Translations under genes and position numbers: made by a program
Notes under the pieces: generated by a model
Database searches by the model: none
Told to the model about the DNA's origin: nothing
Seen by the model: the letters and a program-made list of their open reading frames with translations, nothing else
NCBI GenBank assembly: GCA_039583875.1
Contig: CM077151.1
Location: forward strand, 25,662,208 to 25,726,207
Length of the DNA stretch: 64,000 nt
Source of the DNA: Platanthera guangdongensis
Lineage: Eukaryota; Streptophyta; Magnoliopsida; Asparagales; Orchidaceae
Direction of reading: 5' to 3'
In this document: positions 33,467 to 43,980 of the stretch, piece by piece
Numbering within the stretch: position 1 is the first letter of the stretch
Layout: the number at the start of each line of letters is the position of its first letter

Positions 33467-36400
33467 CTGTCAGCTTTAAAGCACGACTCCAATGAATTAT
33501 TATCAAAAATTTACAAGCATATATAACTACGAACATGATAAATACAGGATGGACAATCATAGAATTTAAAAAAAATTGGACAACTTCATGATAATATATG
33601 TACTGAGTTGAAGAAACTTTGTCACTTCCACAACTTTAAAATGTAAAGTTTGTTCATTTTTTCCCCATCCAGAGGTAACTTCTTTAGAATTAGTTCTACA
33701 GGATAGGTTTCAAAAAAACTTGCCATTTAAAACAAAGGTCAGGTCTGGATTTGTTTTATTCTCATTTTGTTTTTATTTTGCTTTAATCTGATATAATTTA
33801 CCTTCTTATTATTACTTTAAAAAGGACAAAAATATGGAAGGCATTCTTATTAGGATTAATAAAAATTAAAAACGCGACCAAAAACAGCAAACAAAAGTAA
33901 ATAAATAAAACATTTGTAACCAAGTATATTTAATAACTTACTAATTGGCATACTAAATATCCTAATTAAATCATATTTAAGACAATTAATTTGACTTGCC
34001 AACATAGTTAGTTAGTTAGTTAGTTACTAATTAAATAATAATTTATTAAGTTAATATTGAATTTATTATATATTTAATTAATCAACTACAATTGATTAAT
34101 TAATTATTCAATAAAAAATCTCTACAAATCAAAATGTAATAAAAACATTAAGAATCTTAATTAAAATCTCAATTATCCACTAATCATCATTAATATATAC
34201 TTACAAATTTCTAAGTTATTGACAACACATACTAACTAAATAATAAATTATCTTATGATCAATTATCATAATTGAATATAAATAAAATCTCAATGATAAT
34301 AATTAAATCCTAATGAATCCCTAATCAGTAAATTTAACTATAATCATTGATAGTTTGTCATTACTTTACAATCCTAGGCCTAATGAAACTAATACAAACT
34401 TAATGATGATAACAAAAATTAGTTATTGTCAAAGCCGCAACTGCACTGTAAATGTGCGGCTTTGGAACGAGCAAAGCAACACTGCCCCGAAAAATTTGGG
34501 TGCGACTTCGGTGATGTGTGGTTTTTGCGGTGTGACTCGGTGTGGTGCAGTTTATTGCATACTTACTATTAGATGGCTTGAGGAAAGACTTATGAGGCCA
34601 TTCTTCAATTATTGAAAAAATCTCATCAAACCTCTTGAAGCTTTTACATATAATGATTTATAAATCCAGCCTTTTATGAAATTATGTTTTTAATCTTATG
34701 CCAACTTTCCACAATTGTTAAGAAAAGTAATGTATGTATGCCCTGGGAGATCGCAAATCATAGATAAGACTTGTAGAGAAACATGGAGAAACATAAATTG
34801 GGCTTCAGTTGTGCGAACCGAAAATAAAGAAGCTTACGCTGCATTGACAAGAGGAGCCTTGGCAAAATTGATTTATGATCTAAGAAATTTTGATGGCTAC
34901 GAGCTATCAAGGAAAAAAAGGAGCTTTGGCAAATTTGATTTAAGATCTAAGAAACAAGAAACTTTGTCTTGTTAGTGAAACAACAGGGTGATGGAAGTTT
35001 TATCCATGGAGAACGAGTCAACCCCGTAGCGGTTATCATATTATAACATGCATGTGCGGAATTTGGATTCTATCATTGGATATTTAGTATCCTAATGTAT
35101 TAATTATAGGATTACTATGTTGAATAAATAAATTCACTTATTTATTAATAAATACTTCTCAAAAACAACACCTTGTTTTTAAGCGGTGCGGTTCCAAAAT
35201 TTGAAAAACCGCATTGCACTTGGTTTAAGAAAGCTCTAAGCCTCACCGCAATGAAACTATGCGGTTCGGTAAAAATCGGTGCGGTTTGTGCGATGTGGAT
35301 GGTTTTTACGGTTTGCATTTTCAATACTCACTCACACAAATAGTTAGTGATAAATTACATAATTATATATATAAATAATTACTTTAAAAACTAATACATC
35401 TTATCAATATTAGTTATAGTTCTACTTGATAATTAACTAATTAGTTTCATATTAGTACAATTAGTCAAATCATCAAAACAACTATGAAAACATTCATTTA
35501 ACCATATGAAAGCACCCATCTAAATTTTTGACAAAACATATTGTCTCCAAAAAACAAAAAGGCAATGTTCGTTTGCTCGGCTTCCATTTGAAGGTTTTCA
35601 TTTTCATACCTTTTTGTGACAAAAGAGCGCAATCAATTCCGGTGATTTGGGATCTCGGAGATTATACTTAGAAACAGGAATCACTTTCATCAGAGAGCGA
35701 TCTTCTCCAGTGAAATCAACCAAAAATGAGGAGCGCCGCTTCGATTTAACAGCTGAAATTGATGGGGAAAAGAGGTGCAACAAATAGATCTGAGATGAGA
35801 AACATGGCAGCAGCATCCAGTTTAGGAAGAGAGGAGAGTGGTATATAAACGATGTAAGCTTAAGTTCAAAACTCACTGGAGATCTTCATGAGCGGCGCAT
35901 TTGCATTGATTTGTTGGGAGGGGGGTTTCGTGAGTAGTCGGGGAAGAGTGGGGAGCTGGCTTGTTCACAAAACCGCAAAAACAGACCTCGCTAGATCAGT
36001 TTTGGGGCAAGGCGCTTTTAGAAAGATTTGAAAACGCTCCGTTTTCAGCCCAAAAGCAAAACGGCCAAAAATACGGCCTAACGAACACGAAAATTTGATT
36101 TTCAAGACCCCAAAACCAAACAGACACGGTAAAACACAGCAAACGAATGGAGCCTAAATGGAAATATGGTTGCTAAATATAATTTCTTTATTTAAGAGCC
36201 TATATTTGTAAACAAGAGAAAAAACTCAAGCGTTACCTGAGATGCCAGTATTCACTAAAGGTAGGCACAATAAAAGATCATTTAATAAAACAGCTGCATG
36301 TTATCCCACAAAATCTAATTCAAGATACAGATGGAAAATGGAAAGATAAATCCAGCCGGTTTTAAATCAAAAAACACAACTTTAAGCACTTAATTTTATT

Positions 36401-36483
36401 CATGAAATGAGAATTCAGATCATTCGGAAAGAGCTTGTAAAGAAAACTATGGGCTCTAGATCCAAATTTTGATGACAACATAC
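33467..36483 (-). other. PIP5K intron (about 3.0 kb) with MITE-like insertions
   Basis: AT-rich. It includes a (TTAG)n run near 34009-34027, a candidate MITE at 35561-36154, and two stretches with 'gcggtgcggtt'-type words (34427-34560 and 35190-35320) that resemble plant MITE ends. No exon-like sequence was found. Confidence 0.5.
35561..36154. mobile_element. Candidate MITE with GGC..TTCGTTTGCT termini
   Basis: GGCAATGTTCGTTTGCT at the left pairs with AGCAAACGAATGGAGCC at the right (13 of 17 positions). Interior is about 594 bp, and a minus-strand open stretch inside (35604-35876) is not family-like. No clear TSD. Ends of the GGCTCCGTTCGTTTG type are common in plant hAT-like MITEs. Confidence 0.5.
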
Positions 36484-37680
36484 CTAATCCCAAGTTGCAA
36501 GTTCAACATCAAATAGTAACTCTTGTGACCTCTGTAAATAGTTTCACCACGACCCCCTACAGGATTCTTCGGGTTTTTGTGAAGCCTTTTATTTATTCCA
36601 GGTTTCAACAAGTGTTGGTTTACCATCCTCTCCATTTTTAAAACCCCTTGCATATATTCCCTTTCATAAACGACGTTGACATCATTTTGCAGTTCACTTT
36701 GACCGCCATTGGATAAAGTGAAATGTGTAAGCCACTTGTCACTTAAAGAAATGCTTCCAAAAGAATCTCCAAAATCGCAATAACCATCATATGTTGTCGG
36801 TCTGTTGGACATTTTTCCAGAATGCCCCAACAAGCTGCATATTTTACGCATACTAAAGTTGCTATTTTTTTCTTCCCAGGATACTGAATTTGATATGGAA
36901 CTTACTTGTTTTGTTTCTGTTTCTATGGATATGGAGGCTTTGTGTGTATACGTGCTTAGTTTGTACATTAAGACCTCCCTAGACAAAGAGAAACCCGGCA
37001 AAACCGACTCATCCGTTGCATATTTTACTGAGAGAGGAGGGCACAGATATCTTGTACAATCATTACATAAATAAGACTTATAACGTGTGTGCCGATATGG
37101 AGGTCTGCTTCCAGCAGGATAATATGTTCCTCGCCCATCCTTCAGCCCCTTACTCCAGGTACCGAGATAACATGACCCATCTGCAAAGTAGTAATAGCCT
37201 ATGCCATGTTCCAATCCATCCAACCAATGGCCATAGAACAAGTCACCGTTCATCCATTTCATAACACCTCTACCACTTATTCTCCCTTCCTTCCAACTCC
37301 CGACATACATGTTTCCGTTGCCCCATATGTATTTTCCAATACCTTTTTGATGTCCTTCTCCCCATGAACCCTCATAAACATCTGAATTGGGATAAGTCTT
37401 TGTTCCTAGACCATGTTGAGCATTCAACCTCCAGGACCCTTTATAAACTGAGCCATCTATACTAGAGAAGGTGCCATATCCATGAAGAAAACCTCCACAT
37501 AGCTCGCCTTCATATACAGACCCTGATGACCAAAAAATGTATCCTTTCCCTGTCAGCTTGCCATTCTCCCATTCACCCTCATATATTGCTCCATCTGACC
37601 ATGTATATTTTCCATGCCTGTGAGGAAGCGTACCATCAAAGAATCCATTGTAGACGTCCCCATTTGGAAAAGCCTTTTCA
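36484..37680 (-). CDS. PIP5K: PIP5K main exon: MORN repeats, linker and start of kinase domain
   Basis: This 1,197-nt exon on the minus strand is open throughout. Its N-terminal half holds about eight MORN repeats, recognisable by G-x-Y/F-x-G-x-W and HG.G elements (for example AIYEGEWENGKLTGKG, SVYEGELCGGFLHGYG, DVYEGSWGEGHQKGIG). A hydrophilic linker follows with a Cys-containing NDCTRYLCPP stretch, then EYMQGVLKMERMV and GETIYRGHKSYYLMLNLQLGIR, the entry to the kinase domain. Type-B plant PIP5Ks have 7-8 MORN repeats before the kinase domain, so the architecture fits. MORN repeats bind membranes and regulate activity in this family. The acceptor is ATATAG|TG (37681-37682) and the donor ATTAG|GTATG. 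Which paralogue it is cannot be told. Confidence 0.93.
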
Positions 37681-37818
37681 CTATATTTGATTAAGAAATG
37701 AACGCAATCTCAGACAAACCAAAAAAATAAGCATGTATAGTGCAAAGTTCTCCCAAGAATAGAAAAAATGGGTCACTCTATAGAGTTGCAGGATAAAAGC
37801 AGGAATAACATGAATCAC

Positions 37819-37864
37819 CTTTCAACATCACCGTGGCTCATGTCTTGACCAGCTTTTTTTAGAC
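37819..37864 (-). CDS. PIP5K: PIP5K small upstream exon
   Basis: A 46-nt exon on the minus strand with acceptor TTGGCAG|G and donor GAAAG|GTGATT. It encodes LKKAGQDMSHGDVE and joins the next exon in frame through a Ser codon (AG|T), giving VE-S-EKAFPNGDVYNG. This matches the usual plant PIP5K pattern VEK.LPNGD.Y.G before the first MORN repeat. The in-frame ATG in DMSH could serve as start, but the open acceptor suggests a further upstream exon, which was not identified. Confidence 0.75.
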
Positions 37865-38058
37865 CTGCCAATATTATAAGTAGACAGGTAAAAAGATCAA
37901 CAGTATAATTAAACAAAGGCATAAAAGTTGAATTCCATCAGACAAACAGCTCGAAATGCTGAGTAGAACCGGAAATAGATAACACAAAATAAAGAAATTG
38001 ATTGTGCAAGTAAATGACATGCATTTAGATAAGATGTGAGTGTCGAAAAATTATAAAC

Positions 38059-38700
38059 ATGTTGACGGAGATCGACGGCCTACATACGTTTATTCCCGCA
38101 AAATGCAGTGATCCGCTACCCGTTCAAACGATCTGAATCCACGGCTGCGTCCGGATGATTGTTCCGAGTCTTTTTCAAGTATTATTTTTTATATTTCGAG
38201 TTGTATTTGACATTCGATAAGTTCGGACATTACGAGGCGTCTGATCAGGGTGCCCTATCAGTCATGTACTATTTATACACGCATGCCGACAACAGTTGAG
38301 GGAGATCGAGGATTTGTTAAGGTTACAAAACCGCCGGTTCCTTCCTCTCGGTGTGACTCTGAGAGGTCCTTCCTTGGTCGACTCCAAGGCTTCGTCAACA
38401 TCAGCTCTTCCTTCCCGTCGATCTATTGTTTCCTTAATTCCTTCTCATGCCTACTCCTGCAACCCACGCCTGCATTCTCCTCTGCAACCAACTCCCAAGT
38501 CCACCTCTTCAGTAAACCGCAGCCCCTCCCTCTTCCCGACCCAGCACGCTTCATCTTTACTCCCAGTCGCAACCCGCCACCTCCCGCAATCTCCAGTTCC
38601 CCTCCTCCTCCCCCAACCTGATGTCATCTCGCCATTTGACATCTCAATTAGGTGACTATGAGCCACTTCCACCCTTACCCAACACCAACCAATCCTTCAT
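38059..38700 (+). mobile_element. LTR-like repeat copy 2 with TATA-like site
   Basis: Homologous in its first about 210 bp to 32008-32225 (shared words gatcgacg, attcccgc, tgcgtccgga, gttcggac). A TATA-like 'tatttatacacg' follows at about 38270. Downstream sequence is C-rich and has no recognised coding content. Starts TGTTGACGG. Right border unknown. It lies just upstream of the PIP5K exons identified. Confidence 0.4.
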
Positions 38701-39050
38701 TGTCACTCGACGCCCCATCAGCCACATAACCACCATCTCACCACTATCGATACTCTCATCCATGAGTTTTCCCCTTCACGTCGCCAACTACACTTGTTGC
38801 AGCCCTTTTGTCATCACTAAGTCGTTCCCTCGTCCCTTCCGACCACCCACCACCTTCTTCCCCCAGATCCGTAATCCCATCTCAATTATCCACCACACTC
38901 GAGCTTGTCTGGCTTCTACTCGGTAGTACCCGCCTCTAGAAGGGCCACCAACCCCCAGATATTTGTAGTGCCACATTTCGTTGCACATACGAGTTTAAAT
39001 TATTCATATAAAAGTTTACGCACACGAGTTACAGTGCATGAGGGTCCCTC

Positions 39051-39188
39051 GTGCAACCGTGACAGTAACTCGGCCGAGAGAGTGTCCCAGCCCGACGGCA
39101 CTCCCGCCGCATGAAGCCCCCCAAGCACGTTGGCGGGAGTGGTGTCGGGCCGAGACACTGCACGGTCGGGGTACTATCACGGCCGCAC
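39051..39188. repeat. Imperfect inverted repeat (two ~60-bp arms) inside a hAT transposase
   Basis: Left arm gtgcaaccgtgacagtaac... cactcccgcc and right arm tggcgggagtggtgtcgggc... cacggccgcac pair with about three-quarters identity around a short centre. The hAT reading frame stops making sense exactly at its edge (after VVNDSA), so it may be a small foldback insertion. No TSD was seen. Confidence 0.5.
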
Positions 39189-40016
39189 TATCATTAACAA
39201 CTTGAAACATTTGCCTCTCCAACACTTCCACCACTCTATCAAGCAATTCAAACATTCTCTCTTCAGTCTTTGCGTAATCAGATGCATCAACAAATTCCAG
39301 AAAAAATGTTTCTTTGTTTGAATTCATCAAAAAATTTATCATAGTTTTGTGTTGCTTATCTGTCCATCCATCAGTCTTGATAGAACATCCATACAACCTC
39401 CAGTCATCCTCAAAACTCTTAATCATACTCTTGACTTCACTTCATTATTCAACAAAGACACGTGAACTTCACGGTAACTGGGTGGTCTCATTCCAACCTC
39501 AAACTATCAACGGACTCAATCACCACTGCAAAACTAGGATAAATAACAACATTTAAACGGATAATTGCAACATACATCCATTGAGCTATATGCTTGGAAG
39601 TCCTCACTCTAAGTTCTTTCTTACACGCTTCGTTAATAGTAGTTTGCTTCATAGTTTTTCTTGGCCCTTTTTTTGCATCTTCTTCTCGATGTTAGGTGCA
39701 AAAAAACATCAATCAGTCCTTTGGTCCAAGACTTTTTGGACACACCACTTCCACGAATTTTCACTCCGTTGTCATTCATCTCTTCATCACTTCCAAAAGT
39801 ATCTATATTTGCAAAGTCAGTGAATGCTTGTTTTTCCATATTATCTGCAGTCATTCTCTTTTTCATATGTTCTTGAATTTTTGTGCTTGCATGTGGACAT
39901 TTGAGGCAAGCTTTAGTATTTCTAAATCCCCCAACAAGATGTTGTTTAGCATGGTAAATTCCACCCTTTGTGGCTCTGACAAAAATTCCCTCCGTTTTCT
40001 TGCATGGTCATTATGA
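39189..40016 (-). pseudogene. hAT transposase fragment (BED-type finger to DUF659), broken
   Basis: Reading the minus strand from 40016 down: FVRATKGG.Y, CLKCPHASTKIQEHMKKRMTADN (remnant of a BED zinc finger), then a variable acidic region with KSWTKGLIDVFLH. After a gap: FEDDWRLYGCSIKTDGWTDKQHKTMINFLMNS and TFFLEFVDASDYAKTEERMFELLDRVV, the DUF659 region of plant hAT transposases. The catalytic and dimerisation parts that should follow are absent. The piece at 20928-21395 is from a similar protein but is far away. Frameshifts separate the parts. Upstream of PIP5K, same strand. Confidence 0.8.
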
Positions 40017-40466
40017 AGTAAATGAAAACATTAGAAATACATGTTATTAATTGGAATTAAGTCCTATTAATTGATCATGAAGTAAATGAAGAAAGAGGTT
40101 GGATTTAGTACAATCATTTTTAATCAAAAAATGAATACATGAAGAAAATAGAGCAAATGATTGACTATGCACAGGAAAAGAAATTATGACCATAGTCAAT
40201 CCATTTTAAACAAAAAAAACAAACACATTTGCTTTAAAAACGAATGTAACGCGCTAGGATAATTGCTGCAATGTTTTACCTGACAAGAAACATAAAATAG
40301 TCGGCTTTTCAAAAACATAAACAAAGCATCCAGCCAGTCATTCAGAAAAGGTTCACTAAATGGCTGAAGTTCACAAATTTGGGCAAGTTTACTATCAACA
40401 GATAGAATTGTATCAAAGTTCTAGCACGAGTAGGGATTTCTGGTTACTTGAAACAATAATGCTATT

Positions 40467-40639
40467 TGTTAGAAAAGCCTATTTAAGGGCCCATGTTGTT
40501 TCTTCTTTTTCTCTCTTCTTGTATTAGTCCCACATCATGTATTAGGATTTCTCTCTTCCTTCTTCTCCTATATAAGTGTGTGTATACTTGTAACTATCAC
40601 GGGAATATATATATACAAGGTTTTGGGCCTATTTCTACA
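40467..40639 (+). repeat. 5' LTR of copia-1
   Basis: Starts TGTTAGAAAAGCC and ends TTCTACA. Contains 'ttagtcccacatcatg' and 'ctcctatataagtg' (TATA box). Confidence 0.95.
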
Positions 40640-40652
40640 TGGTATCAGAGCC
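40640..40652 (+). promoter_or_regulatory. Primer-binding site of copia-1 (initiator tRNA-Met)
   Basis: TGGTATCAGAGCC, directly after the 5' LTR, is the standard plant site complementary to the 3' end of tRNA-iMet. Confidence 0.95.
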
Positions 40653-40784
40653 AGGTTCCCTCTAGCTGCGGCCTTCCCTGCGGACTGCCATTCTTGTCAT
40701 GGCGTCGCCTAGGCGTCGCCTAGGCGTCACGGCGGCCAATTGTAAACAAGGCGTTTGGCGCCTTTTTTTTTTACAAAAAATATG

Positions 40785-41210
40785 GGAATAGACTGCGGTT
40801 TATATATAAACCGCAGTCTATTGTATGAAACCGAGAATATACTGCGGTTATTTTAAAACCGCAGTTTATCCCATGAACCAGAGCATCGACTGCGGTTTGT
40901 ACAATAACCGCAGTGTATGGTTAGCATAGACTGCGGTTGCTATAGAAACCGCAGTCTATGCTACTATAGACTGCGGGTATTGTATAAACCGCAGTCCATT
41001 CTCACACCGACTGCGGTTCTTTTCAAACCGCAGTCCATTCCTTCCAGAGAATAGACTGCAATTTGTATAAACCGCAGTCCATTCTCACACCGACTGCGGT
41101 TCTTTTCAAACCGCAGTCTATTACTTCCAGAGAATAGACTGCGGTGTGTACAATACCCGCAGTTGAATGTAGTATAGACTGCGGTTTATATAGCAACCGC
41201 AGTCGTTTCT
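40785..41210. repeat. Subterminal array of GACTGCGGTT/AACCGCAGTC palindromes
   Basis: About 14 copies of 'gactgcggtt' or its reverse complement are arranged as short hairpins, such as tagactgcggttta paired with taaaccgcagtcta at 40788-40820. One about 75-bp segment ('ccattctcacaccgactgcggttc...') is repeated in tandem at about 41008 and 41083. Arrays like this mark the ends of plant CACTA elements. The preceding 'tttacaaaaaatatggg' resembles a CACTACAAAAAA terminus that has lost its CACT. Confidence 0.8.
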
Positions 41211-41508
41211 ACCTATTTTTAACCGTGAGCCGTAAAAATCTTGTGTTTCCCCGTATTTTTGGTTCTTCTTTTTACAGCCTCTGCGCTTTGCGAGAAACCC
41301 TAAAGGCGATTTTGTTCAAGTTGCTGCTCTCCTTTGCTTCGAACGATTCTTCTTCGACAAAACTAATATTCTCACTTAGGTATACTATTTCTTAATACAT
41401 TTTCTCGGTTTTTGAACTTTTGATCTCTTTGCTCTTTGCTAAGCATTGTGTGTTTATTATTATTATACATTTATACATGTCTAAACCTCCTTAGGAACCT
41501 TGTTAAAC

Positions 41509-41551
41509 ATTTATACATTTATACATTTATACATTTATACATTTATACATG
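41509..41551. repeat. Microsatellite (ACATTTAT)n
   Basis: Five tandem copies of an 8-bp unit upstream of the captured gene, with partial copies near 41465-41477. Confidence 0.85.
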
Positions 41552-41687
41552 TATAAACATTGTGTGGTAGTAAGTAGTAACTACTAACTACTAACTAATA
41601 ACTAGTTGCTCAATATCATTGCGGTTTTGTATGAATTTTATTTAGGTTTTTTGTATGGTTTAGGTTTTTTTAGGGTTTTACAGGAAA

Positions 41688-43920
41688 ATGTCGGACAAGG
41701 GATCTTCATCGAGGTCAACAAGAGGCTTCACGAAAATGAATGAACTGAATAAGCTTAGGCTAGAGGGGAGAAAGCTTATTATTTCTTTCCGTGATGATGG
41801 CCGCATTATTCCCGGTCCTGAAACAAATAAATTGATGAGTTTGATGGGATCTCTTGTGAAGTGTTATGTGTCAATTACATATGTTGCATGGAGGGATGTT
41901 GATAAACAAATTAAAGATCACATATGGGCAGAATTAAATGTACGTAACCTTGTTATGACTTATGAGTGATTAGTGATTACATATCTTTGGTGTTTTAGTT
42001 ACTTTTTAAGTAATATTTTCTATTATTTTCAGATATTTTTTGATAATATTGATGGTCATTACAAGGCATTAATGAAAAGCATGGGTGAAAGTTGGAGGAC
42101 TTGGAAATCCAAACTTTTTGTCAATTATGTAAAAAATGTTGATTTGGAGCATCGATACAATGTTCCTGTCAAATATAGTTTTATTACTGCCGAAGACTGG
42201 AGAGTTTTTGTCGACCATCGCACTACTACAGAATATATGGTTGTGTTCTTAACTTCTTATTAAATTCAATGTTTATATCATTTTTTAACTTTATAACTTA
42301 TAACCAAATTAAGTATTAACACATTTATTTTTGTAGGAGAAAAGTAAGGTTAATACTGAGAGAGCAAAAGCACGAAAGACCTTTCATACTACTTCCAGAA
42401 TGGGTTATTCTGGATTAGAAAAAAGAATGGTATTATCTCTCTTCTTCTCTCTCGTTTTTTGTATTTTAAAATTTGGTTTCTCAATTATTTGTATGATAAT
42501 TTATTTTCATTTTATTGTCAAGGTTGAACAAGGTGAAGCTGCACCAATTTCGCGTGCGGAGTTATGGAAAGCCGGTCATAAAAGAAAGACGGGTGAATAC
42601 ATTAGTAAAGATGCAGCTGAATTGGCATCTAAAATGGTAAGTGTAAATGAATCATTTCATCATTTGTAAATTATCGATAGTAATATTTCTTGAGAAGTAT
42701 ATTTTCTTATCTGCAATTCTGTTCCAACTTCCAATATTTATTACTTTTGTTTAGGACGAGTTGTCGAGCCAAGAGTCCCGGAGTGTTGAAACAGTGTCAC
42801 AGGGAAGAAATGACATCCTTGCATCTGTTTTAGGCCAAGAACATCCGGGCAGAGTTAGAGCTGGTGGCAAGTTTTCCACCATTACAAGATTTTTCAAGAA
42901 TGATAGGCGGAGTGATAGGACACCCACACCAATAGCTCATATTGAAGATGTTGAAGCTATAGTACAAGAAAGATTGAGCCAGCAACAAGAATTATGGATC
43001 CAAAAAGAACAAGAGCAACAAGAATTATGGATCCAAAAAGAACAAGCGCAAAAAAAATTATGGAGCCAAAAAGAAGAAGCGCAACAAGCCGAGATTAGCA
43101 CTATGAAGAATCAAATTGAAGAGTTTATGCGCATGTTTAGTGCTAGAACTGGAACAAGTGTTGCATTTCCAGTTGCACGAGTATTATTATGTTTAAATAT
43201 TTATACTTTTATGAAATGTTGTCTTCTCTTTTTGTTGCGCAGGTAAGTAATTATTTTTTGTTACTTTTTGGTTTCTCAGTCTCAGCCGGAGTACGAATCC
43301 AGGTCACATGAACCTGAGAGTAGTCAGAGTAGACATGAACAATTATCTTGCACGGTATTATAATTTATTATATTTTTTTTGACTTTTATGTAATCAATGA
43401 ATTCAATATTGATGTCCACATTCCACAATATTAATTCTTTTATTTCCACAGGCTAGTGAGACTGAGACTACAAATGAATTCATTGATATCTTGCCCAGTT
43501 TTATAAGTAAAATGGAGAATGAAGACAAAATAATATCTCTAATGTTATATTCAACAGTATTTGGGAGTGTTGAATCAACATGTACGTACTTTGAAAATTC
43601 AGAGTTGTATGATTTTCTAAATATGAAAATGATTGGAGCTAACATCATATTAGCATGTATTGGGTGAGTATTGTGCATCTGACTACTGAGTATCAAATAT
43701 TATAAAATTAAGAATTTTTATTAATATATAAATTGATTTTGAATTTACATGTTTTTGCAGGTACATAGACTCACAATTAAAGGAATTTACATACAATACT
43801 GGTGTATATTTTAATAATCCACATTCCATTTTTGCTATTAATGATGACTATGCCAAAGAACATTTAAAAACACGAGTTGAAGATCTAAAAATCAGGCTTA
43901 GGACGCCTAATCCGCTATAA
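41688..43920 (+). CDS. Eight-exon gene with plant En/Spm-type (Transposase_24-like) protein, captured and 3'-truncated
   Basis: Inferred exons: 41688-41939, 42033-42239, 42337-42429, 42523-42636, 42755-43180, 43280-43354, 43452-43663, 43761-43920. All introns have GT..AG borders and the first six are phase 0. The reading frame is open across all joins by inspection. Content: FTKMNELNKLRLEG; WRDVDKQIKDHIWAELN; SWRTWKSKLFVNYV with EDWRVFV; ERAKARKTFHTTSRMGYSGLE; APISRAELWKAGHKRKTGEYI; EHPGRVRAGGKFS; then a Gln/Glu-rich coiled coil with an 11-residue repeat. This matches the plant Ptta/En/Spm family found with CACTA elements. The last exon looks like the region before an Ulp1-type protease, but it runs into the MULE end and stops there. 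An intron acceptor just before the ATG suggests an untranslated first exon. Confidence 0.75.
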
Positions 43921-43980
43921 CGCCTAAGCGTCAAGGCGCCCAGCGCTCGCCTTGGTTCGCCTTGACGCCGAGACAAGAAT

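Larger units (their letters stand above)
40690..43980 (+). mobile_element. MULE-like element carrying CACTA-derived sequence, TSD GCGGACTGCC
   Basis: Ends are inverted: ATTCTTGTCATGGCGTC at the left and, on the opposite strand of the right end, ATTCTTGTCTCGGCGTC (15 of 17 alike). The flanks GCGGACTGCC (40680-40689 and 43981-43990) form an exact 10-bp duplication, and joining them restores the leader repeat found elsewhere in copia-1. A 9-10-bp TSD and inverted ends fit Mutator-like elements. No MULE transposase is inside. The cargo is a CACTA-type subterminal array and a CACTA-type gene. The end sequences are rich in 'aggcg/cgcct' words. Confidence 0.7.

Noticed and set aside
34427..35330. 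Possible MITE with CCGCACCG-type ends
   Set aside because: Words like gcggtgcggtt occur at both ends, but no inverted terminal pair or TSD could be set.
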